Of a DNA stretch of 6,592 nt, positions 1 to 6,020 are shown piece by piece; the first letter of the stretch is position 1; each line of letters begins with the position of its first letter. The position numbers and the translations under genes are program-made. The DNA is from Pseudomonadota bacterium (GTDB lineage: Bacteria > Pseudomonadota > Gammaproteobacteria > Natronospirales > REEB76). Below the pieces are notes generated by a model. That model was not told the origin of the DNA and ran no database searches. It was given only the letters and a program-made list of their open reading frames with translations. The stretch lies in NCBI GenBank assembly GCA_021779005.1, contig JAJYBN010000067.1:1-6592 (forward strand), in the 5' to 3' direction.

Positions 1-828
<828 letters not shown>

Positions 829-843
829 ACACACACCTTGATC

Positions 844-858
844 CTCCCATAAAGGGAG
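844..858 (+). other. Small hairpin in the sufB-sufC spacer
   Basis: A perfect 5-bp inverted repeat, CTCCC (844-848) and GGGAG (854-858), is separated by the 5-nt loop ATAAA. No T-run follows, so it is not a convincing intrinsic terminator. It sits in the only sizeable gap between the suf genes (829-889). It could be an mRNA processing or stability element, or chance. The structure is seen in the sequence; the role is a guess. Confidence 0.35.
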
Positions 859-874
859 ATGGTGAATTATTTAT

Positions 875-879
875 GAGGA
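875..879 (+). promoter_or_regulatory. Ribosome binding site of sufC
   Basis: GAGGA lies 10 nt before the ATG at 890. It supports that start, which also gives an N-terminus (MLSITNLHAKVEGK) and length typical of SufC. Confidence 0.7.
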
Positions 880-889
880 TTCTGAATAC

Positions 890-1642
890 ATGCTGAGTAT
901 CACAAATTTACACGCCAAGGTCGAAGGCAAAGAGATATTGAAAGGCCTGAACCTCGAAGTAAAAGCTGGCGAGATCCACGCCATCATGGGCCCCAACGGG
1001 TCCGGCAAGAGCACCCTGGTGCACATCCTTGCCGGTCGCGAGGGTTACGAAGTGACCGCTGGCAGCGTTACGTATCTGGGCAAGGACCTGCTGAGTATGC
1101 CGCCTGAGGAGCGCGCCCGTGCCGGCGTGTTCCTGGCCTTCCAGTACCCGGTGGAAATCCCTGGCGTCAACAACGTGTATCTGCTCAAGGCTGCCTATAA
1201 CGCCATCCGCAAACAACGCGGTGAACCGCAGATGGATGCCATGGATTTCTTAACCGTGGTCAAGGCCAAGATGCAGTTCATGGGCATCGATCCGAGCTTC
1301 CTGAACCGCGCGGTTAACGAGGGTTTCTCTGGCGGCGAGAAGAAACGCAACGAGATCCTGCAGATGCTGGTGCTGGAACCGAGACTGGCGTTGCTGGATG
1401 AGACCGATTCCGGCCTGGACATCGACGCCCTCAAAATAGTGGCCCAGGGCATCAATGAGCTGCGCAGCCCGGAACATGCCATGGTCATGGTCACCCACTA
1501 CCAGCGGCTGCTGGATTACGTGGAGCCGGATGTGGTGCACGTGCTGGCCGACGGCCGCATCCTCAAGTCCGGCGACAAGCAGCTGGCGCTGGAACTGGAG
1601 CGCCGCGGCTATGACTGGGTACTGGCGGAGGCCGCAGCATGA
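890..1642 (+). CDS. sufC: SufC, ABC-type ATPase of the SUF complex
   Basis: SufC is the soluble ABC ATPase of SufBC2D. It binds SufB and SufD, and ATP-driven dimerisation opens the SufB-SufD interface for cluster assembly; it has no membrane partner. The 250 residues match the family length of about 248. In order: Walker A GPNGSGKST at 34-42 with Lys40; Q-loop Gln85 in the FQYPVEIPGV segment; ABC signature FSGGEKKRNE at 146-155; Walker B LALLDETDSGLD at 166-177 with catalytic Glu171; and switch His203 in VTH. These numbers coincide with E. coli Lys40, Glu171 and His203. The signature is followed by KKRNE and the Walker B by TDSGLD, both typical of SufC and not of transporter ATPases. The TGA stop overlaps the sufD ATG by four bases (ATGA), which suggests translational coupling. 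Confidence 0.98.
   Translation: MLSITNLHAKVEGKEILKGLNLEVKAGEIHAIMGPNGSGKSTLVHILAGREGYEVTAGSVTYLGKDLLSMPPEERARAGVFLAFQYPVEIPGVNNVYLLKAAYNAIRKQRGEPQMDAMDFLTVVKAKMQFMGIDPSFLNRAVNEGFSGGEKKRNEILQMLVLEPRLALLDETDSGLDIDALKIVAQGINELRSPEHAMVMVTHYQRLLDYVEPDVVHVLADGRILKSGDKQLALELERRGYDWVLAEAAA
1626..1631 (+). promoter_or_regulatory. Ribosome binding site of sufD inside the end of sufC
   Basis: CGGAGG lies 7 nt before the ATG at 1639 and within the last codons of sufC. It picks the overlapping ATG as the sufD start rather than the second ATG nine bases further on (1648), which would be too far from it. Confidence 0.7.
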
Positions 1643-2979
1643 ACGCCATGACCGAAGCACTACGCCCGTATACGGAGGGATTCAAGGCATTCGCATCCAC
1701 GCATGCGGATAAAGCCGTATGGCTGAAAGATCTGCGCCGCGATGCGTTCGCACATTTCACCGCACAGGGTTTCCCCGGCGAGCGTGATGAAGACTGGAAG
1801 TACACCAGTCTGCGGCCGCTGGAAAAACGCGGCTTCGTCTCAACATCGTCGGTTCCTGAACAAATACAGCCGGGCTTGCTGGAGCCGGTTCTGCTGCGCG
1901 AGCAACCCGCGTATCAACTCATCTTCATCAACGGCCGCTATACGCCGGTACTCAATGATGCTGTCAACAGGATCTCCGGCCTGCACATCACCGAGCTGAG
2001 TCAATCCCTGCAACAGGATGCCCGCGGCCTGCAAACATGGCTCGCGCCAGAAACCATCTGGAAACGGGATAGTTTCACGGCCCTGAATACGGCATTCCTG
2101 CAGGACGGCGTCCTAATCGAATGCGATGCGGCTGTGCATCTGGAACGTCCGCTGCAACTAATCTTCGTGTCGCGCCAGCAACCGCAGCCCAGTGCCTGCT
2201 ATCCGCGCATCCTGCTAAGACTTGGCGCGCACTCCCAGGTGACAGTCATTGAAACTTATTACGGACTCGAAGGTTCAGCCAACTTCACCGACAGTGTCAC
2301 CCAGATCCTGCTCGAGGACAGCGCCAGCCTCGAACATCTGCGCATCCACAGGGAAAGCCCCGGAGATTTCCATGTGAGCCGTGTGGCTGTCGATCAGCAA
2401 CACGCCAGCTCTTACACGTCACACACCTTCAACCTGGGCGGGCTGTGGATACGCACCGACCTGCAGACCCGCCTGCAAGCGCCACAGGCGCGCACTGTGT
2501 TCAATGGCTTGTACGCCGTAAACGGCAGGCAGCACGTGGACAACCACACGCGCATCGAACATCTGTCACCCGACACCCACAGTGATGAGCTGTACCACGG
2601 CATCATCGGAGGCCACGCGCGCGCGGTATTCAACGGCAAGGTGATCGTGGCCAAACACGCGATCAAGACAAATGCAGCCCAGAGCAACAACAATCTGCTG
2701 TTATCACGCGGTGCCGAGATCGATACCAAACCGGAACTGGAGATCTACGCCGACGACGTGCAATGTAGTCACGGCGCCACCATCGGCCAACTGGATGAGC
2801 AGGCGCTGTTCTATCTGCGCTCACGCGGAATCGATGCGCAGAGCGCACGCGGCATGCTGGTGGAGGCTTTCGCCTATCGATTGTTGGAGCGCATCGATAC
2901 ACCGGAGCTACGTGCCTATGCCGCCCGCCAGATCAACTCGGTACTGCCCGGCCTGGCCACCGTGATGGAGCCGTTATGA
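1639..2979 (+). CDS. sufD: SufD, structural partner of SufB in the Fe-S assembly complex
   Basis: SufD is the paralogue of SufB and forms the SufB-SufD heterodimer that sits on two SufC subunits; it is needed for iron acquisition and cluster assembly at the interface. The product is 446 residues, slightly longer than E. coli SufD (423). Visible signs: the N-terminal DEDWKYTSLRPL element (Trp53) that typifies SufD; a central right-handed beta-helix region rich in alternating hydrophobic residues; NNNLLLSRGAEIDTKPELEI just before CSHGAT, where Cys376 and His378 match E. coli Cys358 and His360, the latter implicated at the cluster site; and the LFYLRSRGI C-terminal helix, almost the same as LFYCRSRGI in SufB. 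It is coupled to sufC by an ATGA overlap and to sufS by another. The reading frame is intact with no sign of transfer. Confidence 0.96.
   Translation: MNAMTEALRPYTEGFKAFASTHADKAVWLKDLRRDAFAHFTAQGFPGERDEDWKYTSLRPLEKRGFVSTSSVPEQIQPGLLEPVLLREQPAYQLIFINGRYTPVLNDAVNRISGLHITELSQSLQQDARGLQTWLAPETIWKRDSFTALNTAFLQDGVLIECDAAVHLERPLQLIFVSRQQPQPSACYPRILLRLGAHSQVTVIETYYGLEGSANFTDSVTQILLEDSASLEHLRIHRESPGDFHVSRVAVDQQHASSYTSHTFNLGGLWIRTDLQTRLQAPQARTVFNGLYAVNGRQHVDNHTRIEHLSPDTHSDELYHGIIGGHARAVFNGKVIVAKHAIKTNAAQSNNNLLLSRGAEIDTKPELEIYADDVQCSHGATIGQLDEQALFYLRSRGIDAQSARGMLVEAFAYRLLERIDTPELRAYAARQINSVLPGLATVMEPL
2967..2970 (+). promoter_or_regulatory. Ribosome binding site of sufS inside the end of sufD
   Basis: GGAG lies 5 nt before the ATG at 2976, within the last codons of sufD. 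It supports the ATG that overlaps the sufD stop codon as the sufS start. Confidence 0.6.
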
Positions 2980-4238
2980 ATGCCCGGCATGACAGCTTGC
3001 ATATACCTGCCGTAATACCGGCGTTCGATGCGCTGCGCTGGCGGCGTGATTTTCCCGTATTCAGACAATTGGTCCATGGCAAACCGCTGGTATATCTGGA
3101 CAATGCCGCCTCCTCCCAGAAACCACAGGCGGTCATCGATGCAGTCTCGGATTATTACCAGCGCTACAATTCGAACGTGCACCGGGGCGTGCATCATCTG
3201 AGCGAACAGGCCACGGCGGCCTATGAGGGTGCGCGTGAGAAGCTGCGGCGGTTCATCAATGCCGCCTCCATCAAAGAGATCATCTTCGTGCGCGGCACTA
3301 CCGAGGCCATCAACCTGGTGGCCCAGAGCTATGGCCGCAGCCATCTCCAGAGCGGCGATGAGATCATCCTCTCGGAGATGGAACACCATTCCAACATCGT
3401 GCCCTGGCAGCTGCTGCGTGAGCAGACCGGCGTGGAACTCAAGATCATCCCCATCAACGAGGCCGGTGAGCTGCAACCCGGCGCCTATGAGCAGCTCTTC
3501 AGCCCGCGTACCCGGCTGGTGGCCGTGACCCACATCTCCAATGCGCTGGGCAGTGTAAACCCGGTCAAGGCCATGATTGCGCACGCGCATCAACAGCGCG
3601 TGCCGGTGCTGCTGGACGGCGCCCAGGCTGTTCCGCATCTGCCAGTGGATGTCAGGGACCTGGACTGCGATTTCTACGCGTTCTCCAGCCACAAGATGTT
3701 CGGACCCACCGGCATCGGCGTGCTGTACGCAAAAGAGGCCTTGCTCGCCGACATGCCGCCTTATCAGGGTGGCGGTGAGATGATCCGCACGGTGCGCTTC
3801 AGCGGCAGTACCTGGAACGTGCTGCCCCACAAGTTCGAGGCCGGCACGCCGGATATCGCCGGCGCCATCGGTCTGGGTGCGGCGGTGGGTTACCTGGAGA
3901 ACATCGGCATGGCATCCATCCGCGACTATGAACGCGGCCTGCTGGAATACGGTACGCAGCAACTACAGTCGCTGGCCGGTGTGAAGCTCGTTGGCACCGC
4001 TCGGCACAAGGCCGGGGTGCTGTCGTTCGTGATGGACGGGATACATCCACACGACATCGGCACCATCGTCGACCAGCAGGGCGTCGCCATCCGTACCGGC
4101 CATCACTGCGCCATGCCGGTGATGGAGCATTTCCACATCTCCGCCACCGCCCGTGCCTCCCTCGCCTTCTACAACACCCGCGAGGATATCGACGCACTGG
4201 TGCAGGCCCTGGGTAAAGCCCGCGAGGTGTTCCGCTGA
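2976..4238 (+). CDS. sufS: SufS, group II cysteine desulfurase
   Basis: SufS is a pyridoxal-phosphate enzyme that converts L-cysteine to L-alanine and holds the released sulfur as a persulfide on its active-site cysteine, the sulfur source for the cluster. The product is 420 residues; E. coli SufS has 406. Motifs in order: YLDNAASSQKP at 40-50; VHRGVHHLS; VRGTTEAINLVA; MEHHSNIVPW with PLP-stacking His137; DGAQAVPH; SSHKMFGPTGIG with the Schiff-base Lys240; FEAGTPDIAG; and RTGHHCAMPVM with catalytic Cys378. Each placed residue is 14 higher than in E. coli (His123, Lys226, Cys364), so the difference is an N-terminal extension of about 14 residues. The extension is supported by the ATGA overlap with sufD. 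The RTGHHCAMP motif marks group II (SufS/CsdA) and not IscS. The neighbouring scaffold gene suggests its sulfur goes to SufU; no sufE is in the window. Confidence 0.97.
   Translation: MNARHDSLHIPAVIPAFDALRWRRDFPVFRQLVHGKPLVYLDNAASSQKPQAVIDAVSDYYQRYNSNVHRGVHHLSEQATAAYEGAREKLRRFINAASIKEIIFVRGTTEAINLVAQSYGRSHLQSGDEIILSEMEHHSNIVPWQLLREQTGVELKIIPINEAGELQPGAYEQLFSPRTRLVAVTHISNALGSVNPVKAMIAHAHQQRVPVLLDGAQAVPHLPVDVRDLDCDFYAFSSHKMFGPTGIGVLYAKEALLADMPPYQGGGEMIRTVRFSGSTWNVLPHKFEAGTPDIAGAIGLGAAVGYLENIGMASIRDYERGLLEYGTQQLQSLAGVKLVGTARHKAGVLSFVMDGIHPHDIGTIVDQQGVAIRTGHHCAMPVMEHFHISATARASLAFYNTREDIDALVQALGKAREVFR
4224..4229 (+). promoter_or_regulatory. Ribosome binding site of sufU inside the end of sufS
   Basis: GAGGTG lies 8 nt before the ATG at 4238. 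That ATG shares one base with the sufS stop (TGATG), a stop-restart arrangement that suggests coupled translation. Confidence 0.65.
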
Positions 4239-4687
4239 TGGACCTCAAAGATCTCTACCAGGACGTGATCGTGGATCACAACCGCAGTCCGCGTAACTTC
4301 CGCAAACTCGCCGACGCCACCAGCGTCCAGGAAGGTTTCAACCCCCTCTGCGGCGACAAGCTCACCGTGTATCTCAAACTCGACGGTGAGCGTATCAGCG
4401 ACGTGAGTTTCGAGGGCTCCGGCTGCGCCATCTCCGTGGCCTCGGCTTCACTCATGAGCGAAGTCGTCAAGGGCAAGACGGTGGCGCAAGCTGAACAATT
4501 GTTCGAGAAGATGCACGCGCTGCTCACCATCGAAGATCCGGAGCGTGATCTGGAATCCCTGGGTAAGCTCGCGGCGCTTTCGGGCGTGCGTGAATACCCT
4601 TCGCGGGTCAAATGCGCGACGCTCTGTTGGCACACACTCAAAAATGCACTGGAACATCCGGAAACCACGTCGGTATCGACGGAATAA
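4238..4687 (+). CDS. sufU: SufU, zinc-dependent sulfur acceptor of SufS (IscU-like fold)
   Basis: SufU belongs to the IscU/NifU N-terminal superfamily. In Bacillus subtilis it acts as a zinc-bound sulfurtransferase that takes persulfide from SufS, the job done by SufE in E. coli. The product is 149 residues, the usual length. Ligand residues are all present: Cys38 and Asp40 in NPLCGDK, Cys63 in GSGCAIS, and Cys126 in RVKCATL. Two traits separate it from IscU: the extra segment at about 88-115 between the central helix and the last cysteine motif, and Lys rather than His before the last cysteine (KC, where IscU has HC). An additional Cys130 lies four residues after Cys126, where B. subtilis has Ser. 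The 1-nt overlap with sufS fits the SufS-SufU pairing. Zinc binding and the sulfur-relay role are inferred from the family. Confidence 0.94.
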   Translation: MDLKDLYQDVIVDHNRSPRNFRKLADATSVQEGFNPLCGDKLTVYLKLDGERISDVSFEGSGCAISVASASLMSEVVKGKTVAQAEQLFEKMHALLTIEDPERDLESLGKLAALSGVREYPSRVKCATLCWHTLKNALEHPETTSVSTE

Positions 4688-4690
4688 ACC

Positions 4691-5239
4691 ATGTACGACC
4701 GCGAACCCGTTAACCTGAAACGCGCCTGCGAAGCGGCTATGATCCCGGCCGGCACGCGCGTCATCATCCCGGAAGGCACCGAAGTCAACCTGGCGCAATC
4801 CCTGGGCGGTAGCTTCACCGTGTATGTGGACGGCAACCTGCTGCGCATCGCCGGCAAGGATGCGGATGCTCTGGGGCTGGAACCTCCGCCCGTACCCACG
4901 CTGCCGGAAAACCATACCGACAAGGATGTTGAGAAACTGGTGTGGGAGCAGTTGAAGACCTGCTATGACCCGGAGATCCCCATCAACATCGTGGACCTGG
5001 GCCTGGTATACGAATGCGCACTGAGCGATGCCGGCGAGGGCAAGAAACACGTGCAGGTGAAGATGACCCTGACCTCACCGGGCTGCGGTATGGGCAACAT
5101 CCTGTCGGCGGATGTGCAGCAGAAGATCGAATCGGTGCCGCTGGTGAAAGACGCGCACGTGGAACTGGTGTTCGACCCGCCCTGGAACCGCGAGATGATG
5201 TCGGACGAGGCTAAGCTGCAGACCGGCATGTACTATTAA
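4691..5239 (+). CDS. sufT: SufT, SUF-associated MIP18/DUF59-family maturation protein
   Basis: This matches the long SufT family: a SUF-specific N-terminal region (about 1-75) joined to a MIP18/DUF59 domain (about 78-165). SufT is an auxiliary factor in Fe-S protein maturation; in Staphylococcus aureus a SufT homologue matters when demand for Fe-S clusters is high. The exact biochemistry of the family is unsettled. The 182 residues show an N-terminal IPAGTRVIIPEGTEVNL segment, then DPEIPINIVDLGLVYE, then TSPGCGMG with the conserved Cys132, and VFDPPWNREMMSDEAK near the end, all hallmarks of the DUF59 fold. It starts 3 nt after sufU with only a weak GGA (4681-4683) upstream, so translation probably depends on coupling. 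It is the last gene before a strong terminator at 5284. PaaD in phenylacetate degradation shares the domain, but the N-terminal part and the context favour SufT. Confidence 0.93.
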   Translation: MYDREPVNLKRACEAAMIPAGTRVIIPEGTEVNLAQSLGGSFTVYVDGNLLRIAGKDADALGLEPPPVPTLPENHTDKDVEKLVWEQLKTCYDPEIPINIVDLGLVYECALSDAGEGKKHVQVKMTLTSPGCGMGNILSADVQQKIESVPLVKDAHVELVFDPPWNREMMSDEAKLQTGMYY

Positions 5240-5283
5240 AGGCGCCAAACAAATGAACCGATATATTTATTTCCTAATCCCCG

Positions 5284-5310
5284 CCCTTCTCCGGAGGGAG
5301 AAGGGTTTTT
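5284..5310 (+). terminator. Intrinsic terminator of the suf operon
   Basis: A perfect 9-bp stem, CCCTTCTCC (5284-5292) with GGAGAAGGG (5297-5305), encloses the loop GGAG and is followed directly by TTTTT (5306-5310) and ATTT. This is a canonical Rho-independent terminator, 44 nt after the sufT stop. It would end the sufB-to-sufT transcript and set the downstream Rieske gene apart unless read-through occurs. Confidence 0.93.
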
Positions 5311-5314
5311 ATTT

Positions 5315-5348
5315 CCCTCTCCCTTCAAGATAGGGATAAGGGTAAGGG
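5315..5348 (+). repeat. Second C-run/G-run imperfect hairpin before the Rieske gene
   Basis: CCCTCTCCCT (5315-5324) can pair with AGGGATAAGGG (5332-5342): a 5-bp and a 4-bp stem around a small internal loop, with a 7-nt loop. A third G-run follows at 5346-5348, so the G-rich arm reads as GGG-ATAA-GGG-TAA-GGG. The sequence resembles the CCCTCTCCC/GGGAGAGGG palindromic repeats dispersed between genes in many proteobacteria, here decayed. It lies 17 nt before the Rieske start and its shoulder comes close to the ribosome binding site. The pairing is visible; the repeat-family assignment and any regulatory effect are inference. Confidence 0.45.
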
Positions 5349-5353
5349 TCATT

Positions 5354-5358
5354 TAAGG
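5354..5358 (+). promoter_or_regulatory. Ribosome binding site of the Rieske ferredoxin gene
   Basis: TAAGG lies 7 nt before the ATG at 5366, supporting that start. I could not find a convincing -35/-10 pair in the 55 nt between the terminator and this site. Confidence 0.6.
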
Positions 5359-5365
5359 TATCTGC

Positions 5366-5686
5366 ATGGCTGATTGGGTCAAGGTGGCGCTGGTGGAGGA
5401 AATCCCTCCCGGCCAATATAGGACCATCGACATCAACGATGTCATGGTTGCTGTATTCAATATTGAGGGTAAGTTCTACGCCATCGAGGATGTCTGCACC
5501 CATGACGGCGGGATCCTCACCGGCGGTCAGCTCGCCGGTTGTGTCATCACCTGCCCCCGACATGGCGCCCAGTTCGACGTGCGTACTGGCGATGTTCTAG
5601 CTGAGCCTGCCTATGAACCGGTCTCAACATTCCCAGTGCGCGTCCAGGATGGCATGGTGCAGGTCAAGGATGATCGCTGGGATTAA
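5366..5686 (+). CDS. Rieske [2Fe-2S] ferredoxin (non-heme iron oxygenase ferredoxin type)
   Basis: This is a small soluble one-domain Rieske protein that would carry single electrons in the cytosol. The 106 residues match the length of the ferredoxin components of aromatic-ring dioxygenases and of NirD-like proteins. The cluster ligands are complete: Cys44 and His46 in CTHDGG, and Cys63 and His66 in CPRHGAQFD, with 16 residues between the two boxes. There is no signal peptide or membrane anchor, which argues against a cytochrome bc1 type. No oxygenase or reductase gene is visible nearby, so a role in ring oxidation has no local support. Position behind sufT suggests a link to Fe-S assembly, as an electron donor or as a client, but a terminator separates the two. 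The partner and electron donor are unknown. The gene ends in a hairpin that folds around its stop codon. Confidence 0.93.
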   Translation: MADWVKVALVEEIPPGQYRTIDINDVMVAVFNIEGKFYAIEDVCTHDGGILTGGQLAGCVITCPRHGAQFDVRTGDVLAEPAYEPVSTFPVRVQDGMVQVKDDRWD

Positions 5687-5700
5687 TCCGCAGCTCTTTT
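5676..5700 (+). terminator. Probable intrinsic terminator overlapping the Rieske stop codon
   Basis: GCTGGGA (5676-5682) pairs with TCC-G-CAGC (5687-5694, one bulged G at 5690) around the loop TTAA, and TCTTTT (5695-5700) follows. The TAA stop (5684-5686) sits in the loop. The stem has 7 pairs and the T-run is interrupted by one C, so it is weaker than the upstream terminator. It fits the need to stop before the convergent gene 12 nt away. On the - strand no T-run follows, so it should act on + transcripts only. Confidence 0.6.
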
Positions 5701-6004
5701 ACTGCCCACCCTTTCCGTCGTTATTGTCATCCTCCACTGTATATTCACCCTCAATCGTTACACCTGAATCATGCGTCTTTCGGGAGTTGCGAGGATGCAC
5801 ATTTAAACCAAGCTTACGGCGCAGCCACCAGGCTCGCAGATACAGGATAAAGAACAGAATGACACCAATACCAAGAAGTATGGCAATAATAAAAGCGCCG
5901 AAGAACAATGCAAACACACCTGCAACAATCAGCAGCAACGATGCCAAAAGCCTGGCAAACGGACCCTGCTGTGATTGAGATTGAAATCCTTGTAGACGAA
6001 TCAT
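5699..6004 (-). CDS. Small two-helix membrane protein with C-terminal IEGEY motif, function unknown
   Basis: I do not recognise a named gene. The 101-residue product has a short polar N-terminus (1-18, rich in Gln and Ser) and a 38-residue hydrophobic stretch at about 19-56, long enough for two transmembrane helices with a turn near Gly36-Ala37. A basic cluster follows (Arg57, Arg62, Arg63, Lys64), and then a polar C-terminal tail ending in acidic and Gly-rich residues. Basic residues after the second helix suggest a cytoplasmic C-terminus. The tail contains VTIEGEYTVED (about 82-92); an IEGEY-like ending recurs, as I recall, in small uncharacterised membrane proteins of gamma- and betaproteobacteria. 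A GGAG at 6015-6018 (complement), 10 nt before the ATG, supports the start. It begins 16 nt after the glycosyltransferase stop and is probably co-transcribed with it. GC over 5701-6000 is about 47% by hand count, well below the suf genes. Confidence 0.8.
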   Translation of the reverse strand: MIRLQGFQSQSQQGPFARLLASLLLIVAGVFALFFGAFIIAILLGIGVILFFILYLRAWWLRRKLGLNVHPRNSRKTHDSGVTIEGEYTVEDDNNDGKGGQ

Positions 6005-6014
6005 TAAATACTTG

Positions 6015-6018
6015 CTCC
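6015..6018 (-). promoter_or_regulatory. Ribosome binding site of the small membrane protein gene
   Basis: Read on the - strand, GGAG lies 10 nt before the ATG at 6004. It favours that start over the ATG at 6020, which is in another frame and encodes a product without family features. Confidence 0.6.
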
Positions 6019-6020
6019 AT

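Noticed and set aside
859..896. Two tiny frames (5 and 7 codons) just before and overlapping the sufC start, possible leader peptides
   Set aside because: They are too short to distinguish from chance, and there is no regulatory amino-acid pattern or attenuator to go with them.
2916..3962. Long open frame of 348 codons antisense to sufD/sufS
   Set aside because: It lies opposite sufS, which has complete catalytic motifs. The translation is rich in His, Gln and Arg with no recognisable domain, as expected for the shadow of a GC-rich gene.
4276..5050. Two long antisense open frames (215 and 200 codons) over sufU and sufT
   Set aside because: Both are opposite well-supported genes, have no family features and overlap each other in different frames.
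5253..5333. 26-codon open frame between sufT and the Rieske gene, with a purine-rich stretch 10 nt upstream
   Set aside because: It runs straight through the terminator stem, and its sequence is dictated by the inverted repeat. There is no evidence of coding.
5332..5348. Possible G-quadruplex
   Set aside because: Only three GGG runs are close together; the fourth would need a GG pair or a distant run, so a stable three-tier fold is not supported.
5311..5365. Promoter for the Rieske gene
   Set aside because: No -35 and -10 pair with acceptable spacing could be found; a promoter upstream of the terminator or read-through remains possible.
5613..5978. 121-codon + strand frame crossing the end of the Rieske gene and the convergent gene
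   Set aside because: It overlaps two better-supported genes, and the translation lacks domain or membrane features.
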